From: an uncultured Spirochaetales bacterium
Lineage (GTDB): Bacteria > Spirochaetota > Spirochaetia > Sphaerochaetales > Sphaerochaetaceae
DNA: 64,000 bases
Assembly (NCBI GenBank): GCA_949285785.1
Contig: CASEAG010000028.1
Coordinates: 380,527-444,526, forward strand
Direction: 5' to 3'
A model generated the notes under the pieces. It did not search any database and was not told the origin of the DNA. It saw nothing but the letters and a program-made list of their open reading frames with translations. Below are positions 8,732 to 17,002 of this stretch, one piece after another (position 1 is the first letter of the stretch; each line of letters opens with the position of its first letter). Both the position numbers and the translations under genes were made by a program.

Positions 8732-9439
8732 GGAATCGACTGCATCGGCGATTGCCTTGGCAAGATCCTGCTGGAAAGACGCAGAGGCCATCCTGTCGGC
8801 TTCCGTCGCATTGGAGATGAACCCCACCTCGACCAGGACGGAAGGCATCCAGGTGGCGTTGAGGACCCAGAACTCCTCGCTCTTCACCCCTCTCATGGGA
8901 ACCGAGGGGAAGGCCTGGGAGAACTCGTTGCAGATGTACTGGGCAAGCCTGGTGCTCACCGTGGACTCGTAGAGATTGAGCTGGGCATTCGTATAGCTGG
9001 AATACTTGAGGGCCAGCTTGTCGCTGGTCTGTGGCGAGAGCATCGCGATTCGTCTGTCGGCCTTCCTGGTATAGACCTCGAAGCCGCTGGCGGATGTGCT
9101 CTGGGCCGAGTTTATGTGTATCGATATGAACACAGGGTAGCCGGAGATGTCGAAGTCGGCGCCGTTGGCGATGTCACAACGCTCCTGCAACTCAAGGAAA
9201 GTGTCGCCTTCGCGGGTCATCATCGTCTTGTAACCGCGTTTCACGAGCTCGGACTGCAGGTGCTGGCAGATGGACAGCGTCAGATCCTTCTCCACAAGGC
9301 CGTTGGCCATCGCACCTGGATCGCCGCCGCCATGGCCGGCATCGATTATGACAAGCGACACATCACCTGAATACGGGTTTGCCGAAAGCTGCCCGACAAG
9401 GCACAGGATCAGGAGGATGAAGACGGAAAGACGCTTCAT
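8726..9439 (-). CDS. N-acetylmuramoyl-L-alanine amidase (Amidase_3), exported
   Basis: 237 residues with a signal peptide (MKRLSVFILLILCLVGQLSANP). The catalytic domain has the zinc ligands in IIDAGHGGGDPGA, an ISIHINSA histidine and the VLVEVGFISN catalytic glutamate. It cleaves the amide between MurNAc and the stem peptide in the periplasm, for daughter-cell separation or wall turnover. The frame extends upstream to 9724 within the preceding gene, but the signal peptide and the ATGA overlap with that gene's stop fix the start at 9439. There are no wall-binding AMIN or SPOR domains. Confidence 0.88.
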   Translation of the reverse strand: MKRLSVFILLILCLVGQLSANPYSGDVSLVIIDAGHGGGDPGAMANGLVEKDLTLSICQHLQSELVKRGYKTMMTREGDTFLELQERCDIANGADFDISGYPVFISIHINSAQSTSASGFEVYTRKADRRIAMLSPQTSDKLALKYSSYTNAQLNLYESTVSTRLAQYICNEFSQAFPSVPMRGVKSEEFWVLNATWMPSVLVEVGFISNATEADRMASASFQQDLAKAIADAVDSL

Positions 9440-10317
9440 CAGCCCTCCTCCGGCGTCTTCCATTCCTTGACGAGGGTGAAGAAGTCCGTCTTCTGCAGGA
9501 TGATCTGCTTGGTCTTCACCTCGTTCTTCAGAAGATCCTTGTCCACATACGGCTTCCACTTCTCGACCAGGTTCTTGCCGGCGATGCGGTGTATGGACAG
9601 GGCCTTCGTGTACGCCCTGTTCATGCCTTCGCACTTCGAGCGGTCCTCGATGATCGAGTGCTTGGATATGAAGCGGATCGCGAAGTCGCTGCAGGTGTAG
9701 ATCGGGAAGCCGTACAGATTGCACCGCACCCCGAAGTCGAGCATCTGGTAGAACTCGCCCATGATCTGTTCATCGAATCCCCTCAGGCGCTGGAACAGGG
9801 CCCTGTCATATAGTCCGAGTCCCATCACGGGATAGAGGTTGTCCGTCAGGCTGCCGGGGTCGATGCGAGGCATGAAGGACAGCGGATCAATCTCCTTACC
9901 CTTGAGGTAAGGCGCCCTGATCGTAGGCATGACCTCCATGTCCTGGTTCAGCATCACGGGGGTGATCATCGCCGGATGATGGCGGTCGGCCATCAGTGCG
10001 ACGAGTGCCGAGCCGTCGAAGCCGAGCACCTGGATGTCGCTGCGGACCACAAGGAAATATGTAGCGTAGCACTCGTCGGCGAACGCATCTATCATCTCGC
10101 CGAGGGTCACGAGCGAATTGAAGCACAGGAACGTCACATCCGGATAGAGCGTCCCCAGATCCCCCTGCTCGAACGTGTCCTCAAGCGTCACGACATGAAG
10201 GGTGCAGTTCATGTTTTCGATGAACCAGTCGAGACTCGACTTGAGCGTCTCGAGGCTCGCCACATCCATGATGCCTATCGACAGCTGCTGCTGCCTGTAT
10301 AGGGACGAGATGCGCAT
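9439..10317 (-). CDS. GT-A fold glycosyltransferase-like protein
   Basis: 292 residues. The N terminus (LSIGIMDVASLETLKSSL) and the middle part FLVVRSDIQVLGFDGSALV resemble family-2 glycosyltransferases. The segment GLGLYDRALFQRLRGFDEQ, then YGFPIYTC, matches the C-terminal acceptor region of rhamnosyl- and mannosyl-type enzymes. A clean DxD is not obvious, so the donor cannot be named. The ATG at 10317 has AGGA seven bases upstream; an ATG at 10362 overlapping proB by 17 bp is possible but has no spaced ribosome site. It is translationally coupled (ATGA) to the amidase, suggesting an envelope role. Confidence 0.65.
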   Translation of the reverse strand: MRISSLYRQQQLSIGIMDVASLETLKSSLDWFIENMNCTLHVVTLEDTFEQGDLGTLYPDVTFLCFNSLVTLGEMIDAFADECYATYFLVVRSDIQVLGFDGSALVALMADRHHPAMITPVMLNQDMEVMPTIRAPYLKGKEIDPLSFMPRIDPGSLTDNLYPVMGLGLYDRALFQRLRGFDEQIMGEFYQMLDFGVRCNLYGFPIYTCSDFAIRFISKHSIIEDRSKCEGMNRAYTKALSIHRIAGKNLVEKWKPYVDKDLLKNEVKTKQIILQKTDFFTLVKEWKTPEEG

Positions 10318-10345
10318 TCCCACATCCTGTCTCCGCTGTATCGTC

Positions 10346-11473
10346 TTATAATGAGCACTCATCCTTCACCACCACGAGATCCTCCGGACGGAAGATACAA
10401 TCCTTATGCCCTTTTCCAAGGACGCTGTCAATCTCGTCAGACCGTCTGCCCATCATGAGGCTTATCTGCGTGCTGTCGAAGCTGGTGACCGCCTTGCCGA
10501 ACAGGTCGCCGTTCTGGCGTCTGACCTGCACCACATCACCGCTTTCGAAGACGCCGGACACACCGACGACACCTGAGAACAGCAGACTGCGATGACGCTC
10601 GAGAGCCTGTGCAGCCCCGTCGTCGATGACGATGGATCCGCTGTGGCTGTTGTTCACGATCCACCTCTGGCGCTGCGTCAACCTTATGCTGGGGTGTATG
10701 TACGTCCCTTCGTTCTCCCCCTTGAGGATCGAGACCAGGACATCCTCCTTGTAGCCGGAGGCTATGACGGTCGCACAGTCGGCCATCGCAGCGATCTTCG
10801 CCGCCATCAGCTTCGTCTTCATTCCTCCGGTGCTGAACGTGGACCCCGCACCCTTGGCGAAGCTCACGATCTCGTCCGTGACGGTGTCCACCTCATGCAG
10901 CAGCACGGCATCACTGTCCGTCTTCGGGTTGCCGGTGTACAGACCGTCGATGTCCGTGAGGAGGACGAGAAGCTGTGCATCTATCTTCGATGCCACCATC
11001 GCGCTCATCCTGTCGTTGTCGCCGAAGGCCGTGCCGATCTCGGCGATCGACACCACATCGTTCTCGTTGAATATCGGGACGACGCCCATGGACAGCAGCA
11101 TGGAGACGCTGGAGCGCAGATTGTTGTATGTCTTCCTGTTGTTCAGATCGTTGCGCGTGAGAAGCACCTGGGCCGAGATTATGCCGAACTGTCTGAAGGC
11201 CTCCCTGTAGTGATACATCAGCACAGGCTGTCCTATGGCGGCGCAGGCCTGGCGCATCGTGACGTATACGACCTTGTTGCGGTGCCCGAGCTCCTTGGCG
11301 CCCAGTCCGACTGCTCCGCTGGATACAAGGATGACCTGGTATCCCATGTTCTTCAGCTCGCTTATCTGGCGGCAGATGGACAGCACACGTCCTTCGTCTA
11401 TGCCCTGCTCGCTCGACAGCAGATTCGTGCCGACCTTTATCACGATCCTCTTGACGGCTGAAAGGTCCCTCAT
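10346..11473 (-). CDS. proB: Glutamate 5-kinase
   Basis: 375 residues. It phosphorylates L-glutamate, the first and feedback-controlled step of proline synthesis. The amino-acid-kinase domain shows VIKVGTNLLSS, VSSGAVGLGA and the STGGMKTKLMAAKIA block. The C-terminal ~100 residues (from about 275) form the PUA domain of full-length ProB. Its ATG overlaps the proA stop (ATGA), so the two are translationally coupled. Confidence 0.95.
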   Translation of the reverse strand: MRDLSAVKRIVIKVGTNLLSSEQGIDEGRVLSICRQISELKNMGYQVILVSSGAVGLGAKELGHRNKVVYVTMRQACAAIGQPVLMYHYREAFRQFGIISAQVLLTRNDLNNRKTYNNLRSSVSMLLSMGVVPIFNENDVVSIAEIGTAFGDNDRMSAMVASKIDAQLLVLLTDIDGLYTGNPKTDSDAVLLHEVDTVTDEIVSFAKGAGSTFSTGGMKTKLMAAKIAAMADCATVIASGYKEDVLVSILKGENEGTYIHPSIRLTQRQRWIVNNSHSGSIVIDDGAAQALERHRSLLFSGVVGVSGVFESGDVVQVRRQNGDLFGKAVTSFDSTQISLMMGRRSDEIDSVLGKGHKDCIFRPEDLVVVKDECSL

Positions 11474-12765
11474 AGCGGCAGGTCCTCATGGATGAACCGC
11501 CTGGCTGACGGTCCGCTGTACTCGGCGACGGTCTGCCCGCTTCCTATGAGCAGCCATTTGGTGGTCGTCAGTCCGTCAAGGCCGACAGGACCCCTTGCAT
11601 GGAGCTTTGATGTCGAGATGCCGACCTCGGCACCGAGTCCGAAACGGAAGCCGTCGGCGAAGCGCGTGGAGCAGTTGCAGAACACGTCGGCGGAGTCCAC
11701 CTCATCGAAGAACCGTCTTCTGGCCTCCTCGTCCTTTGTGATGATCGCATCGGTATGATGAGAGCCGTGGCAGGCGATATGTGCGATCGCCTCGTCCAGC
11801 GAATCGACGACCTTGAGCGCCACCTCGAGCGAGAGGTACTCGGTGTGGAAATCATCCTCGAGTGCGGGCACTACGCCGTCAACGTCGCCAAGTATCGCCA
11901 TGGACCTCTCGTCGGCGTGGATCAGCACACCATATCCGTCAAGAGAGGCCTTGAGAAGAGGCAGCACGCGCTGTGCGACATCACAGTGCACCAGAATCGT
12001 CTCCGCGGCGTTGCAGGCGGCAGGATACTGCACCTTGCTGTCAGTGGCGACCTTCACGGCAAGGCCGATGTCCGCCGACCTGTCCACATAGACCGAACAT
12101 ATGCCGTCGGCATGTCCCATGACGGGGATGTGGGTATGGTCCATCACGTAGCGCACGAAGGCGTTGGAGCCGCGCGGGATGATCAGATCGACATCCCCTT
12201 CCATCCTCAGCATCGCATCCACATCATCATGGCTTTCGAGCAGCATGAGGAACGGCGCTCCATCCAGAGTCTCCTGGATTATCCGGACAAGCATGGCATT
12301 GGTCCTCATCGCCTCGCGTCCGCCCTTTAGGATGATGCCGTTGGCACTCTTGATGGCAAGCGAGACGATCTGTATGAGAGCATCGGGCCTGGCCTCGAAG
12401 ATCATGCCGATGACGCCGATGGGGTACGTGACCTTCTCCAGCACCAGGCCCTCGTCGAGAAGCCTCCTCTCCCTGACACGGCCGACCGGGCATGCCAGCG
12501 ATGCGACGGTCCTCACGCCTTCGATGGCTCCGGCAAGCTTGGCCTCGTCAAGCCTGAGGCGGTGAAGCAGTGCATCGCCTATGCCGTCGGCCTTCGCCGC
12601 AGCCATGTCCTCGTCGTTTGCCTGTCGGATTCTGCCGATGTTCCTCTCGAATGCATCCGCCATGTCGGCAAGCATCCGGCTCCTGATGTCGTCCGTAAGC
12701 AATGAGAGCTTCGTCGCAGCCCTTCTGAGCGCCTTGAAGTCCCTTGTGTCGCCGTTTCCTTCCAT
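11470..12765 (-). CDS. proA: Glutamate-5-semialdehyde dehydrogenase (gamma-glutamyl phosphate reductase)
   Basis: 431 residues. It reduces glutamyl-5-phosphate with NADPH to the semialdehyde that cyclises to P5C. The catalytic cysteine is in YPAACNAAETILVH, and YPIGVIGMIFEARPDA is the family's cofactor segment. The start at 12765 has no clear Shine-Dalgarno. A TTGAGA/TATATC pair with a 15 bp spacer (12803 to 12777, minus) lies just upstream in the 54 bp gap after xdhC-yqeB, so proA may be transcribed both from that operon and from its own promoter. Confidence 0.95.
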   Translation of the reverse strand: MEGNGDTRDFKALRRAATKLSLLTDDIRSRMLADMADAFERNIGRIRQANDEDMAAAKADGIGDALLHRLRLDEAKLAGAIEGVRTVASLACPVGRVRERRLLDEGLVLEKVTYPIGVIGMIFEARPDALIQIVSLAIKSANGIILKGGREAMRTNAMLVRIIQETLDGAPFLMLLESHDDVDAMLRMEGDVDLIIPRGSNAFVRYVMDHTHIPVMGHADGICSVYVDRSADIGLAVKVATDSKVQYPAACNAAETILVHCDVAQRVLPLLKASLDGYGVLIHADERSMAILGDVDGVVPALEDDFHTEYLSLEVALKVVDSLDEAIAHIACHGSHHTDAIITKDEEARRRFFDEVDSADVFCNCSTRFADGFRFGLGAEVGISTSKLHARGPVGLDGLTTTKWLLIGSGQTVAEYSGPSARRFIHEDLPL

Positions 12766-12819
12766 AACGTCTCAAGGATATATCGTTTGGCCCTTATTCT
12801 CAATCACGATGAAGGAGCT

Positions 12820-14316
12820 TCACATATATGAGGTGAAGAACGAGTCCACAGCCTCCAGCACGCCTCCGGCTATCGCCCGCGCCTTGTCGGAGGGGCTTGT
12901 GTAATCCACACCATCGCCTCTCGGGTCGATGTCGGCGATCTTGAACCCCTCCTGGACGACAAGACCGTCATGAAGCATTCCCCTGACCATTCCGTCTATC
13001 ACCGTCTTCTGGGGGACGTCATCAACATAGGCGACCGTGTCTCCAGCCCTTACGATGTCCCCGAATGTCTTCACGCCGCGGAACACCCCCGAGGTCGAGC
13101 TGTGCACCACGCGCTCCCTGCCGAAACCGCCGACGATGCCCGGGATGCCAGTGTTCGCCTCCGCCTGCCCGCTCGTGATGATCCTTCCCAGAGCGTGTCC
13201 ACGCTTCGTCTCGATGACGATGTCGACATCATCGCCCGCGCAGAAGCCGGGTCCAAGGGCGATGACCAGAGGAGCCATGTCGCGTCTGGTTCCGGTGTTC
13301 CGCTTGGCGATGATCGCATCGACGACGACAGTGGGGGAAAGGTGCGCAATAGCCTCCCCCTTGGCATCGACCAGGACAGGGACCTCGTGCCGATCGAAGA
13401 TCTGGAAGCATTCATCCGGAGAGTGGATCAGACATGCCTTCATCCCGTCCACTGTACACTGTCCCTCGTAGACCGCCTCGGCGAAGCTCACGTTCCTTCT
13501 GACCTGTGTCGGCCTGTCGATCTCGAGCGCAAGGACATCGTAGCCGGCCCTGGTCAGCCGGATTATCGTGGCGGTCGCCAGGTCTCCGGCACCTCGCACG
13601 ACGACGAGACGTCTCCTGCGCTCTGCCAGGCTCCTGCCGCTGGTGCGGCTGTAGGCCCTCATGATCTCGGCTGCGACGCTGAGTGCGACCTCCTGCGGCG
13701 TCTGGGCCCCGATGTCGAGACCCATAGGCGCAAAAACGCCCTTGCCCGGAACGGCACGGCTCCTGGACGAGAGTATGCCGACATAGAAGGCCTTCGAGAA
13801 ATCGACCAGGGGAAGCAGGGAGTTTGCATCATGCACAGTGACGACGAGGGCACCGCATCCATCGACCTCGAGGCCCGAGAGCACGTCCTTCCAGTTCTCC
13901 CCGGTCCGTACCTGTGCCGCATATGTGCATTCAAGCGGACGGATGTCGTAGACATACACTGCATAGCCGACCGAGTGGAGCATCTCTGCGACGCACCTGC
14001 CGACATGGCCGAACCCTATGACATGGACCTTCCTGATCCTGTTCACGACATCTATCATCAGCGTCATCCTCCCCTTTCCCGAATCGACCTCGACAAGACG
14101 GCCCTCGCCCTTCTCCATCGCATCGAGCGCGGCTGAGCGGGCCTGCTCCTCGACCCTGTGCCCGCCTATCGTGCCGACGATATCGCCCTGGCCGTCGACC
14201 AGCATCCTGCCGCTCCTGCGAGGCACGATGGAGGACGTCGAGACGATCGTCACAATGGCGAAGGGCAGATTGCACCTCTCAAGCTCGCGTGCAGCCTCAA
14301 ATACGGACACTGTCAT
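12820..14316 (-). CDS. XdhC-YqeB fusion, molybdenum hydroxylase maturation protein
   Basis: 498 residues joining two proteins that are normally separate. Residues 1-~240 are XdhC/CoxI: STSSIVPRRSGRMLVDG, then GTIGGHRVEEQA, then a Rossmann half with VHVIGFGHVGRCVAEML. XdhC binds Mo cofactor and helps sulfuration of xanthine dehydrogenase. Residues ~243-498 match YqeB (EF2563 family): VVVRGAGDLATATIIRL, EIDRPTQVRRNVSFAE, and ALGPGFCAGDDVD, a marker of selenium-dependent molybdenum hydroxylase maturation. GGGAGG nine bases before the ATG fixes the start inside the end of yqeC (20 bp overlap). It is expected to act in the cytoplasm on the Mo enzymes encoded at 33-40 kb. Confidence 0.85.
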   Translation of the reverse strand: MTVSVFEAARELERCNLPFAIVTIVSTSSIVPRRSGRMLVDGQGDIVGTIGGHRVEEQARSAALDAMEKGEGRLVEVDSGKGRMTLMIDVVNRIRKVHVIGFGHVGRCVAEMLHSVGYAVYVYDIRPLECTYAAQVRTGENWKDVLSGLEVDGCGALVVTVHDANSLLPLVDFSKAFYVGILSSRSRAVPGKGVFAPMGLDIGAQTPQEVALSVAAEIMRAYSRTSGRSLAERRRRLVVVRGAGDLATATIIRLTRAGYDVLALEIDRPTQVRRNVSFAEAVYEGQCTVDGMKACLIHSPDECFQIFDRHEVPVLVDAKGEAIAHLSPTVVVDAIIAKRNTGTRRDMAPLVIALGPGFCAGDDVDIVIETKRGHALGRIITSGQAEANTGIPGIVGGFGRERVVHSSTSGVFRGVKTFGDIVRAGDTVAYVDDVPQKTVIDGMVRGMLHDGLVVQEGFKIADIDPRGDGVDYTSPSDKARAIAGGVLEAVDSFFTSYM

Positions 14317-14995
14317 AGATTCTGTCCTCCCTTACCGAACCGAGCAGCACCGGCACCGGAGAATGCAGTTCATGTATCGGCAGCAGCCGTTTGTCCGCCT
14401 GGTTGACCAGAATGGCGCTCCTGCCTCTGGCCCTTTTGAGCACACCCTCTTCAGCCCCGATCAGGAAGTCGAGGAACGGGATGTCCACCATGCCATCGCT
14501 CTCGAAGCCGAAGCAGGTGTTGTCCACCCTGTCGGCGAAGGCCGATGCGCCGATGACGGCAAGCGTCGCATCCGTCTGGGCGACGACCACGGGATCGCGG
14601 GAGGTATGGTACTTCAGAGGCAGTCCCTTGGATCCGTCCGCCTCGATCAGGACGACATCGTAGCGTGGAATCAGGATGTCCAGTATCTCGAGCCGTGGAG
14701 ATACGAGCTTCTTGGGATCCATCAGCGCACTTTCCGCATACAGCACGCTCTCACCAGCCAGCGGGCTGTGCGAGAGGACATCCTGCTCATATGTGAACAC
14801 ATGGTCGACATCGTAGTCGTGAAGCTTCGGGCTCTGTATCTTCGTCGTCGTGGTGATGAGGACGCCATGTCCTCTGCTTCTGAAATGCCGTGCCAGGGCT
14901 GTCATCGTCGATGTCTTTCCCCCTGCTCCGGTGATGCTCATCACTCCATGGCCTTCCGGCAGGAGAAGACCTGCGATTGTCTCGATCAGCTTCAT
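14297..14995 (-). CDS. yqeC: YqeC, putative selenium-dependent hydroxylase accessory ATPase
   Basis: 232 residues. The N terminus has the P-loop ITGAGGKTSTMTALA. Further features are TTTTKIQSP, VLIEADGSKGLPLKYH and DPVVVAQTDATLAVIGASAFA, all typical of YqeC. Genome co-occurrence studies link YqeC to selenium-dependent molybdenum hydroxylases, but its exact reaction is unknown. The ATG at 14995 begins the conserved MKLIETIAGLLL; the open frame upstream to 15223 crosses the intergenic palindrome and is rejected. First gene of the minus-strand unit yqeC, xdhC-yqeB, proA, proB, glycosyltransferase, amidase. Confidence 0.85.
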   Translation of the reverse strand: MKLIETIAGLLLPEGHGVMSITGAGGKTSTMTALARHFRSRGHGVLITTTTKIQSPKLHDYDVDHVFTYEQDVLSHSPLAGESVLYAESALMDPKKLVSPRLEILDILIPRYDVVLIEADGSKGLPLKYHTSRDPVVVAQTDATLAVIGASAFADRVDNTCFGFESDGMVDIPFLDFLIGAEEGVLKRARGRSAILVNQADKRLLPIHELHSPVPVLLGSVREDRIYDSVRI

Positions 14996-15041
14996 ATCTT
15001 GGATGATAGCACAGCGGGAGAACGTTTCACATAGCCAAATC

Positions 15042-15061
15042 CAATCCAAAAAATTGGATTG
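15042..15061. promoter_or_regulatory. 20 bp perfect palindrome, candidate operator between yqeC and lacI
   Basis: CAATCCAA, four A bases, TTGGATTG: 8 bp arms pair perfectly. It lies between the divergent yqeC and LacI-type genes, a usual position for autoregulation. A related palindrome, ATTGGAT-ct-ATCCAAT, is at 24029-24044. Confidence 0.5.
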
Positions 15062-15070
15062 AAAAATCAT

Positions 15071-15099
15071 TTTACAACATGGAGTTCCGGTGTTAACCT
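15071..15099 (+). promoter_or_regulatory. Probable promoter of the LacI-TIM-LarA operon
   Basis: TTTACA (15071-15076), 17 bp spacer, TAACCT (15094-15099), 34 bp before the ATG. Hexamer matches are 5/6 and 4/6. Confidence 0.4.
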
Positions 15100-15132
15100 T
15101 TGAATACAGGCAAAAGTCAGGAAAATATTTGG

Positions 15133-16149
15133 ATGGCAGGAAAGGTTCTTCTCGCAGATATAGCACAAAGGTGCTCGACAAGCATCTCGACAGTGTCCAG
15201 GGTGCTCTCCGGCGACGGTTCACGCAAGATCGCAGGAATCACCAGGGACAGGATAATCGAGACCGCACGCGAGATGGGATACTTCGACGAGAAGCTCAAG
15301 ACCATAGGGCGCTCGAGCGCACTGTCGGTCGCAGTGCTCTTCCTTTCAGACCATGAGAGCATACTCTCGCCATTCTTCAGCCAGGTCGTCGAGGGCATCA
15401 AGGCGGAATGCGGGGCGACGGGTTCGCACAGCATAGACCTCAGGGTCCTGAGTCTCTACGACGACGGCTTCTTCAGCGAACTCGAATCAGGCATGTTCGA
15501 CATTACCATAATCCTGGGCCGTGTGAAGAAGGATATCCTGGAGCGTGTAAGATCGTCGCGGTCTCAGCTGATATATGCAGGGCTGAATGCCATAGGAGGC
15601 ATGGACGAGGTGGTGTGCGACGCCAGAGAGGGCATCGCCAATGCCGTTGGCTATCTCCACTCCCTGGGCCATCGTCGTATCGCATTCCTCGGACCCTGCA
15701 ACCAGGAGGACATCGAGAACGAGTTCAGGTATGAAGGATACAGGGACGGCCTGAAGCGGCATGACCTGCCTTTCGACGAGGCCCTGGTCCAGGACTCGTA
15801 TCTCTCAAGCGACGACGGATACGCCAAGGTCATGCAGCTTGTCGAGGCTTCACACCCCAGCGCGATCATCTGTGCGAACGACAATCTCGCCCTCGGTGCC
15901 ATCAAGGGCCTGTCGGATGCAGGTCTCAGGGTTCCTGATGACATCTCGGTGACCGGTTACGACAACATCGAGGCCGCGGCATATCTGAATCCGCCTCTGA
16001 CGACATTCGACGTACCCAAGAGGGAGCTGGGCCGCTTCGCCCTGCGTCTCGCCCTGGAGCGTCATGACAGCGGCAGAGACTACAATGTAAGACTGAGCCT
16101 TCCCTTCGCTCTTGTGAAGAGGAAGTCTGCAAAGGAGGTTTCCAAGTGA
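15133..16149 (+). CDS. LacI-family transcriptional regulator
   Basis: 338 residues. The N-terminal helix-turn-helix is LLADIAQRCSTSISTVSRVLSG. A periplasmic-binding-protein-like effector domain follows, with LGHRRIAFLGP, then ICANDNLALGAIKGL, then VTGYDNIEAAAYLNPPL. The likely effector is a sugar or sugar phosphate related to the two downstream genes. The ATG at 15133 has AGGA about nine bases upstream; an in-frame ATG at 15100 is less likely because the HTH would not be N-terminal. Its TGA overlaps the GTG of the next gene, so the regulator and its probable target enzymes are co-transcribed, with autoregulation through the 15042 palindrome plausible. Confidence 0.9.
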   Translation: MAGKVLLADIAQRCSTSISTVSRVLSGDGSRKIAGITRDRIIETAREMGYFDEKLKTIGRSSALSVAVLFLSDHESILSPFFSQVVEGIKAECGATGSHSIDLRVLSLYDDGFFSELESGMFDITIILGRVKKDILERVRSSRSQLIYAGLNAIGGMDEVVCDAREGIANAVGYLHSLGHRRIAFLGPCNQEDIENEFRYEGYRDGLKRHDLPFDEALVQDSYLSSDDGYAKVMQLVEASHPSAIICANDNLALGAIKGLSDAGLRVPDDISVTGYDNIEAAAYLNPPLTTFDVPKRELGRFALRLALERHDSGRDYNVRLSLPFALVKRKSAKEVSK

Positions 16150-16997
16150 AGAGACAGCACATCTGTGTCAACTTCAAGCGCTTCGACGTCCCCTCTTCGA
16201 TGGGTGGAGTGAACCGCACAGGCGTACGCCACTGGGCGGGGGACATCGTCAGGCAGACGCTGCCGACGCTTTCGACCTGGGACCCGGCCGAGGCCAGGTT
16301 CGCGATGTATCTGCCTGAAGGCCAGATCCTCGATGCCGTGGATGCCCTCTCCGGTTCCAACACGATCGAGATCGGCTGCCAGGGCGTCTACAGGAAGGAC
16401 GTCGCTCCGGGCGGCAACTTCGGAGCCTTCACGACTCTCAGGCCAGCAGCCGCGGCGAAGGCGATGGGCTGCACCAGCGCAATCATAGGACACTGCGAGG
16501 AGCGCAATGAGAAGAGGGACCTGCTCTCGAGCGCAGGCGTCGAGGACTTCTCCTCCGTGAACCGGGTCCTCAACGAGGAGATCCTTTCCGCACAGGCAAG
16601 AGACATGTCGGTGCTCTACTGCATAGGAGAGCGGGAGGACGAGGTCGAGCGCTGGGACGAGGTCATCAAGGCCCAGCTCGTCGACGGTCTCAAGGATGTC
16701 GACCTCGCGTCCGTGGTCATCGCATACGAACCGGTTTGGTCGATCGGGCCCGGCAAGACGCCTGCAGGCAAGGACTACATCACCAAGGTCGCCAGGCTCG
16801 TCAAGGAAACCATCGGAGATGTACCGGTGGTCTATGGCGGCGGTCTGAAGGAGGAGAACGCCGAGATGCTCGCCTCCATCGACGAGATCGACGGCGGCCT
16901 CATCGCCCTCACCCGCTTCTCGGGCGAGATCGGCTTCTACAGCGACGAATACCTGAACATCGTCAGGCTTTATCTCAACAGGAAGAAGGAGAACTGA
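16146..16997 (+). CDS. Triosephosphate isomerase paralogue, probable sugar-phosphate isomerase
   Basis: 283 residues with a TIM-type barrel. The catalytic set is kept: Asn/Lys in CVNFKRFD, His in IIGHCEER, Glu in AYEPVWSIG. The phosphate-binding end differs from glycolytic TpiA: the usual GGxSL loop is replaced by GGLIALTRFSGEIGFYSDE, and it is ~30 residues longer than TpiA. AGGAGG precedes the GTG start, which overlaps the lacI stop. Such divergent TIMs include tetrose-phosphate isomerases (EryH/LerI type). With a LacI regulator in front and a LarA-like protein behind, a catabolic role on a non-standard sugar is inferred. It could still serve as the cell's TpiA. Confidence 0.75.
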   Translation: MKRQHICVNFKRFDVPSSMGGVNRTGVRHWAGDIVRQTLPTLSTWDPAEARFAMYLPEGQILDAVDALSGSNTIEIGCQGVYRKDVAPGGNFGAFTTLRPAAAAKAMGCTSAIIGHCEERNEKRDLLSSAGVEDFSSVNRVLNEEILSAQARDMSVLYCIGEREDEVERWDEVIKAQLVDGLKDVDLASVVIAYEPVWSIGPGKTPAGKDYITKVARLVKETIGDVPVVYGGGLKEENAEMLASIDEIDGGLIALTRFSGEIGFYSDEYLNIVRLYLNRKKEN

Positions 16998-17002
16998 AGA
17001 AA

